This document shows, piece by piece, positions 31,390 to 43,117 of a stretch of 64,000 nucleotides of DNA (positions within the stretch are counted from its first letter, which is position 1; each line of letters begins with the position of its first letter). Source of the DNA: Notospermus geniculatus (lineage: Eukaryota; Nemertea; Pilidiophora; Heteronemertea; Lineidae). Position numbers and translations under genes: made by a program. Location: assembly GCA_002633025.1 (NCBI GenBank), contig NMRB01001533.1:12066-76065 (forward strand), in the 5' to 3' direction. The notes below the pieces were generated by a model. It was not told the origin of the DNA. It saw only the letters and a list, made by a program, of their open reading frames with translations, and ran no database searches.

Positions 31390-32296
31390 GTTTTAGCTAT
31401 TCACTCACGACCTACATACGGGTTTCTTTTATTGACGTCAGGCCCAGTTTTTACATTCCTCAGACAAGAATTAATTACACATGGTGACATGAAATCACTC
31501 ATCAACCCCCCCCCCCTTGATTGAATGTCTCTAGATCTACAGCTTATGATTTGTAATAAATCTCGGACACTATACAGCCATAAGTGAGAGATACATAAGA
31601 CAGGATTAGACAGGATTAGCACCCACCGTAAGTGAAATCACGAGCCGAGTTTATGACGTCACAACTTTTCTCGCTGCCTCGGCGCCGGACGCGTTTTTGC
31701 CTCCTCCCGGTATCCCCCGTTTCCCGGCGGTTTGGGGCGTCCTTTCGGGACCCTACGCCGCTGGGGCTCGTTTTATGGTTGCGGGGTTCCCTGGGGTGTG
31801 GTTTTTTCGCGCCTAGAGGCTTGGGTCGGATTATTTGAGCGGTNCCCTCAGCCCTGAAGATGTGTTGTCGAATGAAGAAGCCATGCTGTACATGCTGTAC
31901 CAGAATTTGTCGCCAGTCACGGTCTACGGAGATTAAGAGTCAGTCCACGGATAGACCATGCAAAATCATGCAAAAGTGATAAGGTGGGGGGTCAGCGGAT
32001 CTGGCTCAAATTTCTTAGACACTTTGGTCTAGGGGTAGAATGACCACTGGTAAAACATTTTGAGAAAAGATCACACTGACAGGGCGTGAGGGGTGAAAGT
32101 AGTTTTAATGCATTATCCATTTGAAAAAATGACGGTTTTTCACTAAAACTTGTTCCGTATGATAATTTTTGACACATTTCCGGGCCACAGGAAGCAATAT
32201 TGCTCATAGGGGATAGAAAGTAGAAATCATTTCCAGTTTTTTCACGGTTGAGTTTTGTTCACATCATTTCTCCCTTATAGGTAATGTGCTCCTTAA
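31390..32296. other. no gene seen; local GC-rich patch
   Basis: 31640-31850 is markedly GC-rich (CGGCGCCGGACGCG, CCCCGTTTCCCGGCGG) and contains one N at 31844. An open frame through it has no recognisable domain. Nothing else is supportable here. Confidence 0.5.
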
Positions 32297-32426
32297 GGCT
32301 TCCTTTACATTGAAGTATACGGTATACGAAAACGCCGGTGAACAATGGCTTCACGGTCGTGAATCCTCGGAATGCCTTTGTCAACCTGTGTTTTCGTATA
32401 CCGTATAGTTCTATGTAACGGAAGCC
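32297..32426. mobile_element. 130-bp MITE near TTAA (family 7)
   Basis: TTAA precedes GGCTTCC at 32293-32296. The arms include GTATACGGTATACGAAAAC and its complement, and the right end GGAAGCC is followed by TAAA. Confidence 0.7.
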
Positions 32427-33689
32427 TAAAGGAAGAATTTTCCAAAACTTCCAAAAAAGTGCCTTCTTATAAGGGCTATATCTCACTCTTTGCAGGGATT
32501 CAGGGTATCCCGTTTTCACAGAAGTAAGGGGAGACATTGCCCTTTCAGATGCAAAAATAAAATCTTTGGCCGGTGGCCCAGCTACTTCGGCGTTGCACTT
32601 TGAATTGCAGGTGTTTTTTTCGTGATGTTGAATTTTACAGTGCAGAACCTAACCAAATGTCCTTATTTGGGGAGGGTTATCTGTGAATGTAGAGGCTAAA
32701 GAGGCTTGAAATATTACCCTCTGGCCTTTAGCTGTGCAGTACTTTGGGATTTGGGTGCACATGTGCATGTACACACACTGCTCCAAAGCACTGCATCATA
32801 GGTTTTCCTTAATTTCTCGGTACCGGTACCGGTACCGGTAGTCAGTCATCGATGTTTGATTTCCATATGTGGTGGGGATACTTCCAGGTGTTATAAACAT
32901 GATGAAAAGTTTTAAAGTATAAACATGAAAAGTTTTAAGCAAAAGTGGATTTATCATGAAAATATCAGAGTGTCAAAATATCACCCATCTCGAAAATTTT
33001 GAAATACATGACAACCAGATTTCTACAAAACGACGACAACCGAAATTCATTGACAACTTTGAAAATAATTGCGCTGAAAATGCGTATTATTTTTCGTGTT
33101 ACCGGTATTTAATATAAAACGAATTGACCAATTTTGAGAAAAAAATCGGGCTTTTAAAGATTTGAAGTTATATTTTCTTGATAACTGTGGCCTTTCATTG
33201 AATGAAACTGGCATGGCTGAGACACATGAGATGACAGTTTTTTTCATCAGCTGTGGGACTTCATGGCAAATCTTGCAGTTTTTAATATTTTTCGATATTA
33301 CCAATATCTTTTTTCACATTTGACATTTTTCATTTTTCTTGTAATTCCTTGCTCATCATCAGGCTTCGTTATAATGAAAAAGGAAGCGTGATCCAGTATC
33401 ACAAGAAGTTTTTGTCATTTTCATGTTTTGATATTTCTTTTTCATGGCTTGATATTTTCAATTGCAGTGATATTTTTCAATCCATATGGTCAACAGCGTG
33501 TTTTGCAGTATGCCCACCTACCGGTATATACCGCTTTGAAAATTGATGTAAAAGTAGTAAATGCATAAGAGCAATCCATGTCATGAGGTGTTTATAATTT
33601 CCATGTCATTGAATACAAAGAAAATCACAGGAACTTGTACTTTCATAGATGGCAGATTAGGGTTAGAACATCCAACATGGCCAATAGGT
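32427..33689. other. no gene seen; AT-rich DNA with GGTACC microsatellite
   Basis: A short (GGTACC)n run lies at about 32819-32840. The rest is AT-rich without repeats or exons that I can support. Confidence 0.5.
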
Positions 33690-33840
33690 CTAAAAGTTAA
33701 AGTTAAAGTTTGGGTTTATAGTCTGATATCAACTACGGTGGAGGTTCTCATCCGACTTTACACTTTAACCCCAGTCTGTGCTGAAACCTTTCAGTAGAAC
33801 TCAGATGAGCTGCTCATTCAGCGCTACAATTGAGCATTTC
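33690..33840 (-). mobile_element. 3' part of a SINE, minus strand
   Basis: Complementary to the 3' half of the SINE at 47270-47555: TTTGGGTTTATAGTCTGATA, ACTTTACACTTTAACCCCAG and TTTCAGTAGAACTCAGATGA. The tRNA-like head is missing. Confidence 0.8.
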
Positions 33841-36800
33841 AGGTCTAGCAGCAACACTAGGCCTAATTAGGGTTAGGGTTTGGGGGTCTCCTACACCTAA
33901 ATATATAGTACAGACAAGGAATGAAAAAACTTCTGTCTTTTCCTGTACATGCACAGAATAATGCATTTTGAGAGATCTCCTGTCACTCCAGAACGAGGCT
34001 GACAGTGACACCGCTGCCAGAAATGAAGGCTTGCCGAATCACAATTGGCAGCCAGTCAGGCATTTGAATTTTGATTTAGGAAGCCACCGCTTCTCGGGTA
34101 TTTGTTTTGTATACACTCTTGATATTTGCAGGCCCACCCTGTATACAATCACCATCATCATCATCACCATAACTTAGGCGTCATGGCCCAACTCAATCTT
34201 TGCCTTTATTTTTGTGCACATTCAGTTTAGACGGCTTGTTGTGAAAAAGCAACGATTTATATGTCCTCTTGTCATTCATTGATCGAAGCATCCAAAGAGA
34301 AGGCGAGCACAAAATCGACACACAATATGATAATGTATATAAAGTCTGGAAATTGACTAAGCTATATCTTCAAGAGTAAGGATACGTTATTTACCTAAAA
34401 AAAGTCATTCTGTTGACTTGTTTTGTTGCCGACCCAAGCTGAATGCTTCCTGTTACTTGAAGAGATTGGAATAAAACTAACCATAAAAATATTATCAAGA
34501 TCATTCAAGATCACTCCATGCAGCCTATCTTGCAAGGTACCGGTACTGTGTAGGCCTAATACTAATTAGGAGGCTGGCTGACTATCACTAGGCTACAAGC
34601 CAATTAAGAAGGGTGTGAGGCTAGCATATTTAATACCAGTATGCAGGGATGCAAATTTAAATCGGTCTCGAGCCATCTTGGTGAGCGGTGGTTGAGGACG
34701 TATCACCCCCCCCCCCCCCCCNGTGCGACTACAAATTGTCTGACGACTGGGAAAAACTGAAGCGAAGTGTAATGTGCAAAAGAACAGAGAAATCGGAAAA
34801 ACTGCAATTGAAGTTGAAAAATATAATTCATTTCCATTAAAATTACGGGCGAAATAATTGGATTAGACCATCTTACGGTCAGGTATTTTCGATAAAACTA
34901 CCAGTGGGTGATTTTGCATAACAATTACAAGCCAAATCCGCAAAAAACCAAAATGGGGAAAATTACCCCCAACTGCGCCCCCTTGCGGTCGTACCCCTCA
35001 CCTGTACCCCTTTAACTTTTTGTCACTTAAATATGATTTTGTACAGTCTAGAGCACATTTGCTCTGAATTTTATCAAAATCTACCTGGTTATTTGTACCC
35101 TAGGAAAACTTCTGTGAAGAATTTGCCAAAAATTTCAAGCAAGTACCACTTTCCGTGACCGTTCCACTTGTTGTGACGTCATCATAATCGCAATTTGCAT
35201 AAATCATACATCATCAGATAGAGCACTTCAAGACCTTTATTTTGAGTGGTCGAACAGGTTTCTAGGAGCCCTCAGTCAATAGTTATGGTAATTTACATTT
35301 CCCCTACCCCAAAATCTTGTTGCTACTGGTAAAATGAGGTTGTCGCTTTCAGTGCAAATTTTAAGCATGTTAGGCTGGGACGAAATTGGTAGAATTCCAT
35401 CTGCGAACGAGCCAGGACCTATACTCTAAGAAAAATGCAAAAGTAGCTTGTCTTACGAGACTTGCACCCTACTCCTAAAATAAGCGACTTTTTGGCCTTG
35501 TCCCGCACGCCTACAAGAGGCCGGTGTGTATTCTCACAAACGTCCTCACCAGTTCGCATTTAAACTCAACTGTAGCATCTTCATGTCACACCGATAACCC
35601 CAAGATCGTTGAATTATCGATTTCTCAGCGATGAATGAGTGGGTAAACAATCTTAAGATATCGCGTGCTTTGTTTCTGTAAAGAATATGAAATTTCTATC
35701 GTTTGATGCCAAAACGTGACTTGTAGAGAGTATGTAAAAATGGTGATATTTTAGTTTGCGTACATCTGTAAAAATGAAAAGATTTCTGGCCTCTGCAATG
35801 CTACAGTTGTCCTTACCGATAATAAACCGTCACTAGGTTGTTTAAGAGATCGTCGCTCTTACCGTAACACTAAGGTGTTACCGTTAGGCCAGGGAAATGC
35901 GTCTTGTTCACATGAATTTTCGATTATTCTCGGGGAGCCCCCCCCCCCGCCAACACCCCCGCCGACATTACGTTTACACCCCACAGAGGAAAAATCCATT
36001 TCGACCCCTTCAAAACGCCTTTCGAAGGGGTGCAATTAAGAGGTGTGAAGTCCAGATAATTGGCCTGGAATGTTTATTCAGCTTTCTGGCTAAAGACAGA
36101 AATAACAAAAACCTCATGCGTGCACAGCTTCAAAGTCATACAGTTGAACTGCAATTTCTTCACTATATCAAAAAACGTCTTTTAATTTTTGAAATATGTT
36201 GAAAAATAACGATTCTATGGCCTTAGAAATAGCAAAAAGGAGGGGGGGGGATCAAAATTGAACAGCCAACTCCTGGAATTCTGTGGCTCACGCTCCGGTA
36301 ACTCTGAATAGAGTAACTCAGACTATTGGCACTAGGGGCTCTCCATTTCATCAACCTGTGGCCTGTGGCATTGAAAACGTAATGGAGGCGTTCGCCGTTC
36401 TTATCGGGGGCTACGCCCCTTCTCAGACTCGTTAATCCGCCCCTGAAAATGGAGGTGCTGCATTGCTTCGACGACAGTCCCCAGGGAATTCCCCCAAATA
36501 GTCCATGGGGATTGACCCGTGGGGGGGGCAGAGTAACGGGAAGCTGGTGATTGTTGTCATGATTGATACACATATACGCAGGTTTGAACAAAGCTGACGA
36601 GGCAGGTCAACATGAAACAAATGCGAGCGGCGTATATGTTTCAATGACGTGGCCTGAGAATCATTACATTCTCTGCGGTGAAAGTAGAATAGGCTGAACT
36701 CAACTTAGCTTGAATCCAGCGGGGCAGGTGGCCAGACGTGGGAATACCCATGTCAGCGCTGCTTGGCTGCGAATATTACAAGGATCATTATACATGTGTA

Positions 36801-37097
36801 CGTGTAACTCATCTCTAGTTAGGGTGAGGTGGGGGACTTGAGGTACTTCAGGACTGTCTTGTGCGTGACACTACGATACAATCTACGTGTAATGCCTGTC
36901 ATCTTAAGGTGACACAGAATGGCGTTCGCTGATTGGGCGCATTTTCTCCTGCGCCAAGTACCCCAGCAAATCGGGCGGATGTCCTCAGGGGTTTGTCTGC
37001 GGTGACGAAGGGAGCGAGCAGTAAGAACGCCTGATGTTCTCAGGATGGACAGGTCTGGCATGAAATCAATGAGTGCGGATGTCAATACTTCTTTTTA
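33841..37097. other. long interval without a supported gene
   Basis: It contains a single Penelope-like tail motif on the minus strand (34306-34327), a poly-C run with one N near 34721, homopolymer C/G near 35940 and 36240, and diverged repeat. Several short open frames have no splice or homology support. Confidence 0.5.
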
Positions 37098-37599
37098 GTA
37101 CAGTGAAACCCCTCATATGGACCATCCCTATATGTGGACCACCCCTCTATGTGGCTCGATTTTTATCGGTCCCAAATAAATCCTTCACATTTTCCTTTAG
37201 TTAAGTGGACCACCCCTCTACCTCGACCTGGACCACCAAAAGTAGGGTCCCAAAGTGTACAGTGACCCCCTCTATGTGGAGCAGAAGTTGCAAAATCTAG
37301 GCATTCGCGTGGTCCATGGTAACACCAAACACATGCAAAAGCTAGATTTCACACCTTCCTTAGCTTGGTGTCATGTTTTCATAGGCTTTGTTGGTCCCAT
37401 GTATCAAATAATTAACACCTTAGCTGTGAGCTAAGCAAAACTCAGTCAAGTTAATCAACATTGAATGACTCACTCACATCGAAGGGGTAATAGTTCCAAT
37501 ATTTCGAAAATGCCAACCCCCTTTATCTGGACCACCCCTCTATGTGGACCAATTTGACCCGGTCCCACGCGTGGTCCACTTAGAGGGGTTTCACCATGT
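37098..37599. mobile_element. pogo-like non-autonomous element
   Basis: TACAGTGAAACCCCTC at the left and GAGGGGTTTCACCATGTA at the right, with repeated GTGGACCACCCCTCTA internally. CAGTGAAACC-type ends with TA flanks are typical of pogo/Tigger elements. No transposase. Confidence 0.7.
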
Positions 37600-37755
37600 A
37601 TCTCATATTCTCATGTTCACTGTATTCTCATGTTCACTGTATCTCATATTCCACAATCCACAATAATTTGTTGGCATGTTTTTCAGGAGAAAGAAGCAAT
37701 TAATTATAACATTCGAAAAACAGGAAAATTTCTACCACCTGTTGTCAATTCTCGA

Positions 37756-38649
37756 ATGGCGGCGTGGTGCGCTGAACCGATACACGGTTGGCTACTTGTA
37801 CTTCATGCTGTTTTCAGCAGCCAACAAAACAAACCTCTACGCATGCGATCCCGATTCTCGACGGTTCGTCTCAAACCCCCCTACCCAAAGATTAGGCCTA
37901 ATCGCATTTACAATTCGTCTATGTTACTATCGAGCAGTACTGCCAGTGAGATTTTACTCTTTGATGTTGTAAATGGCGCATTTTCCAAAACAATGTTGAT
38001 CCCAGCATCTGATATCTGCTATGGGAAAGGGAGACCGACCCTTTTTGGAATGGAAGAGAAATTAATTCATTGGTGCAAGAAGTCAGGTCTTTGGGAGGGC
38101 ACTATCTATGACGTGGTGGGATCAGATAAATCGAATATTCTTTTCCTTGAAAATGGTGTCCGCCTTCATCTCAAAGGCAAGCCCAACTTTTTGGGCCGAA
38201 CGGGAGTGTTTTCCTATGTCTTTAATTCTAGGGATTATTCCGTAAATTTTTATGGTCATTTCGAGGAATACCAGTATAAACCAGTGAAGTATCGTCTCGC
38301 ACTTAAAAATAAGTTGGACAAACGATGCAGTAAGAAAGGTATTTATGACGATCACTACTACGAGATGTTATTCGTAATAGGGAGACCCTTCCTCTCGGGC
38401 TTTGTACTGCAGAAGATTCCTGATCCAAAGGAAGGCCTTGTCAAAAACGGATCAGGGAAGTTCACATTTCAAGAAATAAAGGCCTCTTTTCCTCAACTAG
38501 TTACGAATTTGCGTTCTGGAAATGCGTATCGCATGCATCACCATGACGGATATTTGATTACTTTTGTGGAGTCACCGGGAAATGGGCCAGCAGGTCAGAT
38601 AGGGATTCTCCGGAAGGTTTATATGTATAAAGCAGATCTCGACCAATGA
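37756..38649 (+). CDS. probable single-exon gene, unknown function
   Basis: The proposed ATG at 37756 gives 297 residues ending at TGA 38647-38649. The frame is also open upstream to an acceptor-like site (GGCATGTTTTTCAG, 37673-37686), so a 5' exon or UTR intron is possible. A hydrophobic stretch (GWLLVLHAVFSS) near the N-terminus could be a signal or anchor segment. The rest is well-mixed, soluble-looking sequence, with FYGHFEEYQYKPVKYRL and HHHDGYLITFVESPG near the end. I recognise no family. The long repeat-free frame in otherwise non-coding DNA is the main evidence; it could be a lineage-restricted gene or the last exon of a larger one. Confidence 0.5.
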   Translation: MAAWCAEPIHGWLLVLHAVFSSQQNKPLRMRSRFSTVRLKPPYPKIRPNRIYNSSMLLSSSTASEILLFDVVNGAFSKTMLIPASDICYGKGRPTLFGMEEKLIHWCKKSGLWEGTIYDVVGSDKSNILFLENGVRLHLKGKPNFLGRTGVFSYVFNSRDYSVNFYGHFEEYQYKPVKYRLALKNKLDKRCSKKGIYDDHYYEMLFVIGRPFLSGFVLQKIPDPKEGLVKNGSGKFTFQEIKASFPQLVTNLRSGNAYRMHHHDGYLITFVESPGNGPAGQIGILRKVYMYKADLDQ

Positions 38650-38734
38650 TCTCGTCTGTCCTGGTCAAAAAAATCTATAACTTATGGAGGACGTCGCCGG
38701 ACATCAGAATGGCAGACTGAAAAAATATTCCTGT

Positions 38735-38769
38735 CACCTTCGAGGTTTTGGGTTCGATCCCCGATGCGG
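38735..38769 (+). mobile_element. SINE fragment with Pol III B box
   Basis: TTGGGTTCGATCCCCGATGCG has a good B-box core (GGTTCGATCCC). The sequence after the next element (39156 on) appears to be its continuation. Confidence 0.45.
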
Positions 38770-39143
38770 CCATGTCGAATTAACGGAACCGGCGGAAACA
38801 GCGGAACCGAACGGAACCTGGTCTGCAGTTCATTTTGGAAGCAGGATTCTTTGGCGTGAGTGAGCTGTCTTGTCAGTGATGGCTTGTTGGCTGATCTTTA
38901 TCTGTGGTCAGGCATGTTTGACGTCACGACCAGGAACTTCCTGAGGATTACCATTTTTGATATCATAATTTTAAACTATTTATCAAAATTACATTTTTTA
39001 TTATCTAATCGTCCAGATTATGTTGTTGATGGTAAGAGATATTTTCCTAAACAACATTATTTCAAAGAACACCATATTTATGTTGTTTCCGCCAGGTTCC
39101 CTTCGGTTCCGCCGTTTCCGCCGGTTCCGCTAATTCGACATGG
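38770..39143. mobile_element. foldback inserted in the SINE, ~10-bp target duplication
   Basis: Arms CCATGTCGAATTAACGGAAC and complement, with GGCGGAAAC/GTTTCCGCC pairing. CCCCGATGCG lies on both sides (38759-38768 and 39146-39155). The length of the duplication suggests a Mutator-like mechanism. Confidence 0.75.
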
Positions 39144-39155
39144 CCCCCCGATGCG

Positions 39156-40084
39156 ACCAATGAATATCTCCTGAGATTTATACCGGCGTTCCGGTTTTCT
39201 TTTGCTCTAGCTACCTTTATTCATTCGATGTCATTTTTTGTGCTTATAATTTGTCGCTCTCCTCCCGATTTTAACAACTTCATTGGTTCTATATTTTTAA
39301 CTACAGTGTAATAGGCGGGTTCCAACGAGGGGGGTCGGGAGTCAACACTGCATCTGCATGAAGTCGGGGACACCCTAACCTAAGAATCAAGCGAGACAAA
39401 AGCCAAGAGTCGGAACCTAATCTCAGAGCCACATGCACTCGAAACTTGACATAATATGTAGCGTGATTTATCTTGCAGTTAGCTTTGGGTTTTCGCTCTT
39501 GTCTGTCGGCTTGAATAGAGGTTCTGGCTAGAACTAGAGCTAACCCTAACCTTACAGCAGCGTTATGGTTCTTAACCCCAGATCAGGTTTTGGCTCTTGG
39601 CTCTTAAACCAGGTTATGGTTTTTGACTCAGAGACTCCAGACAGGCTTTTCGCTCTTGGCTGTCTCTCTTTGGCTCTCAGATTAGGATGTCCAATGAAAT
39701 CATTGTCGGACGTTTATTGCTTGGTGAATTCATAAGAATCTCTGTCGTACATGTACTTCTGTTAAGTAGTTCAAGTGCAAGATTTTTCTCCCAGATGATT
39801 TCATGTCGAGTATGGTATGCTTTACCGAATCGTCGTACTCCTGGCATGACTTCCCGAAATACAGACGTCTTTCCGGGAAATTGTCCGACGTTGCGACTCA
39901 TACATCTGCAACCTCCGATGACAAGGGATTTGAGGTCTCACGCTGAGCAGTGTTCGCCCCGGAAACGTCGCGATTTGCATGTATCGATAGAATACGAGTG
40001 GGTCGTCGGAATGTGAGTAGTATTGGAGGAAGAAAACAGTAGTTTTGTACGAAAATAAAATGTCAAGGATGTACGCGTATATCG
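39156..40084. other. no gene seen; imperfect TTGGCTCTTGG repeats
   Basis: 39480-39690 has imperfect direct repeats such as GGTTTTGGCTCTTGGCTCTT and CTCTTGGCTGTCTC. No exon could be supported. Confidence 0.5.
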
Positions 40085-40370
40085 GGTGTCCCAAAAAAAG
40101 TGGAAACTTTTTGTCTCGCAATATCTCACTTATTTGACAGCCAAAATCTTTGACAATTCACAGAGACCTCCTTCAGCATATCGTCAGCAATCCCTGCAAA
40201 TATCAAAGGTATCCAATATAATTCCTGTGAGTACTGTCCAAATCAAAATTGCATGTCCGAAAATACAATATCAGTACCGGTACCTATTTCAACTAATGTT
40301 CGATGTGCCCTCCATCCTCTTCTACCACCATTCTGAGCCGTTTCTTCCATCCTGAAATGCTCTGACAAAA
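40085..40370 (-). mobile_element. mariner-like transposon relic
   Basis: GGGTGTCCCAAAAAAAGTGG looks like a mariner-type terminus. On the minus strand at about 40293-40365 the frame reads GWKKRLRMVVEEDGGHIEH, resembling the extreme C-terminus of IS630/Tc1/mariner transposases. The catalytic part is not recoverable here. Confidence 0.6.
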
Positions 40371-40832
40371 AGGTCTTCTAATGGATGCAGTCGGTACGAA
40401 CTGGAGAATGGAAGACAAAGGGAAAATGGGAGATAAACGGAAAGGAGGGTGTCTCACTATGTGAGCAGCCAAGAGCTTCATGTTGGGATTCGGATGATTG
40501 CAATGAATGTCCGAAGAAGCCGCGTCTGAAAGCCAAGAACTCAAGAACGAGAAGGGGGAATTTGAAGAAGAGAGATTCGTCTAGTGACACCTCCAGCAGT
40601 TAGTCGGATTCGAGTGAGACTTCTGGTACCAATTCGGATGGATGTTGAAAATATTGCAGCTGCTGTAACAAATATATTAGGGGAGGTCTAACCTACCTAC
40701 AGGTCCTGCCCCACTCTCCCCTACAACGTCAAATATTGGAAATGTTCAATCCGTGGGCTTTTAATTCTGCAAACAACTTTGGCCAAGCTAGTTTTAACTG
40801 AGTCGCCAGATGGTTAAAATCCACCGAATAGA

Positions 40833-41440
40833 GGGCGGAAAGTTCAGTTTGATTGCAAATTGCATGTTTTGTCATACTGCATGCAAAACCAAATCATAAC
40901 ATTTCAAAAAGGTGCTTTTAGAACATTTTTTGGCCATTTTGAAATCATGTGGCATCAAGATCCAAGCTGATTGGCCAACTCCAAGTCTGGCTGCCATCGG
41001 TAGCACACTTGGCTGCTTGGCTGCAAACTTGGCTGCAAAATCAAACATGTTTGATATCTTGAGTTCAGTGGCGTCCGGCGGCGTTCTCCAGATTCCATTT
41101 TTCTGGCGTTCGGACATTGGCGTCGAAAAAACGCCTCTGGACCCCGAAGTTGGCGGCCAGTCTGCTGCATGCTTAAGCGCTTCACACATTCAGAAACATT
41201 TCTGTAGAAACCAAAGGGCAGCCACAATATAGCGCACACGATGGACATTTCAGGCCAGTTGAGAGTTACAGAGTGGCACGGCCGGGGATCGAACCCACGA
41301 TCACGAGTCCACAGCCCTAACCATTATGCCACCTCGCTCCCCACTGAGTACTGAGTCTATAATATTATGCATTTGACTAAGCATGATTGTAGGCGTAAGC
41401 CTTGGCCTAGGCCTATAGGGGCGAAACGCACAACAATCCC
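40833..41440. repeat. tandem segmental duplication, copy 1
   Basis: About 605 bp from GGCGGAAAGTTCAGTTTG to CACAACAATCCCGAG. Copy 2 follows immediately. Sequence identity is very high (for example GACATTGGCGTCGAAAAAAC in both). This copy keeps an empty TTAA site at 41173-41176. Confidence 0.9.
41270..41343 (-). mobile_element. tRNA-derived SINE head in duplication copy 1
   Basis: On the minus strand GGTGGCATAATGG gives an A box and GGGTTCGATCCC a B box, spaced as in a tRNA promoter. The fold lacks clean tRNA arms, so it is a SINE rather than a tRNA gene. Confidence 0.7.
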
Positions 41441-41788
41441 GAGGCGGAAAGTTCAGTTTGATTGCAAATTGCATGTTTTGTCATACTGCATGCAAAACCA
41501 AATCATAACATTTCAAAAAGGTGCTTTTAGAACAACATTTTTTTGCCATTTTGAAATCATGTGGCATCAAGATCCAAGCTGATTGGCCAACTCCAAGTCT
41601 GGCTGCCATCGGTAGCACACTTGGCTGCTTGGCTGCAATCTTGGCTGCAAAATCAAACATGTTTGATATCTTGAGTTCAGTGGCGTCCGGCGGCGTTCTC
41701 CAGATTCCATTTTTCTGGCGTTCGGACATTGGCGTCGAAAAAACGCCTCTGGACCCCGAAGTTGGCGGCCAGTCTGCTGCATGCTTAA

Positions 41789-42937
41789 AGCTGACAGGTC
41801 AGATATACTCTCCGACTTGTATGCAAAATTTTTACGCTCAACTTCGGCAGACCACGAGGCTGCCGAAGTCGAGCGTTCGGTAATGTTCGTAATGTGCACT
41901 AAGCTTCCTACCTTGAAACAGCCATTACACCCTGCGCATACCAACTACGTCATCATTCACTCGCCTGATAAACGGAAGTAAAGGATCGAGGGCATGGACA
42001 GAGGTAGGCTCCAAATATACAGTGTAGATCTACGTATCCAAAAAATCCTATGCAATCTGCGTCAAAAATGCAGAAAGTCCAAACGAAAACTAATTCCGAC
42101 TGCCACTGGTAGTACGAACATGGTAATTCGAGAGCACATGCAAATACGCGATTTGTCCTCAAAATACATGTAGAGATCAGCTCCGGCCTTGATATTAGCG
42201 GGTCCAACCACGCCCGCTCCAACGCCTCTACACTGGATGTGTTCGCCATGAATTCATGCACAGGCCTATGTACTGATTGGCCTCGCCCAAAGTTGTAAAC
42301 GCGTGACACTATGGAGAACCGAAAGGGGAATTAGGAGTTCTGTTATTCAAAAGATATAGGCCTGTAAACCACATTGCCAAGCCATTCATTCAATGACAAT
42401 GGACTAGACAATAGGCCTGAAAAATAGCTGTTGTAGGCTTTTGGGCAACCGAACTCCTTACGTTCCCCATGTTAGGTAACACACTGCCAGGCCCAGGTGT
42501 ATGTGGCATTGCGTATGCACGGCCATGGCGACTTGCACAAACAGACGTCTCTTGATACACCAATCTTTGTGGTGACTACTTATTTTTGTATAACTAATCG
42601 GATGTTTTGTTTATTCAATGTGTTTGGATTCGATGCGATATGCTATTATTACTCTGGCGGTGATTACTACTTCCCGGGAAATTTTCCTTCATCCATTTTG
42701 AACTTCACTTCGAGTGTTGGATCATCAGAGAGCCCTCGATCCTTTACTTCCGGTTATCAGGCGAGTGAATGATGACGTAGTTGGCATGCGCAGGATGTAA
42801 TGGGTGTTTCAAGGTAGGAAGCTTAGTGTACATTACGAACATTACCGAACGCTCGACTTCGGCAGCCTCGTGGTCTGCCGAAGTTGAGCGTAAAAATTTT
42901 TGCATACAAGTCGGAGAGTATATCTGACCTGTCAGCT
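41789..42937. mobile_element. 1149-bp foldback in TTAA (family 8), empty site present next door
   Basis: TTAA at 41785-41788 and 42938-42941. Inverted arms of about 200 bp start AGCTGACAGGTCAGATATAC and run to CTTTACTTCCG. The middle about 730 bp has no transposase. Copy 1 of the surrounding duplication reads GCTTAAGC at the same point. Confidence 0.92.
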
Positions 42938-43038
42938 TTAAGCGCTTCACACATTCAGAAACATTTCTGTAGAAACCAAAGGGCAGCCACAATATAGCGC
43001 ACGCGATGGACATTTCAGGCCAGTTGAGAGTTACAGAG

Positions 43039-43117
43039 TGGCACGGCCGGGGATCGAACCCACGATCTTCCGATCACGAGTCCACAGCCCTAACCATTAT
43101 GCCACCTCGCTCCCCAC
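43039..43117 (-). mobile_element. tRNA-derived SINE head in duplication copy 2
   Basis: Same A and B boxes as at 41270-41343, but keeping a few bases more between them (GTGATCGGAAGATCGTGGG), closer to a tRNA layout. 43118-43933 has no further feature except the duplication end. Confidence 0.7.

Noticed and set aside
31632-31838. GC-rich frame as a possible exon or CpG-island promoter
   Set aside because: No adjacent gene and no splice site. The GC-rich patch is noted but a function cannot be supported.
33860-33885. Telomere-like TTAGGGTTAGGG
   Set aside because: Only about two units within unique DNA. Too short to indicate a telomere or interstitial array.
36819-37085. 88-codon minus-strand frame rich in Arg
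   Set aside because: No domain, no splice context and no start context. The length is within chance for this base composition.
40872-41189. Open frames repeated in both tandem copies (WPPTSGSRGVFSTPMSERQ)
   Set aside because: Both strands are open over the same short repeat and the duplication simply copies them. There is no coding support.
41270-41343. A functional tRNA gene on the minus strand
   Set aside because: A and B boxes are good, but the acceptor and D arms do not pair and the same head occurs inside a repeat. A SINE is the better call.
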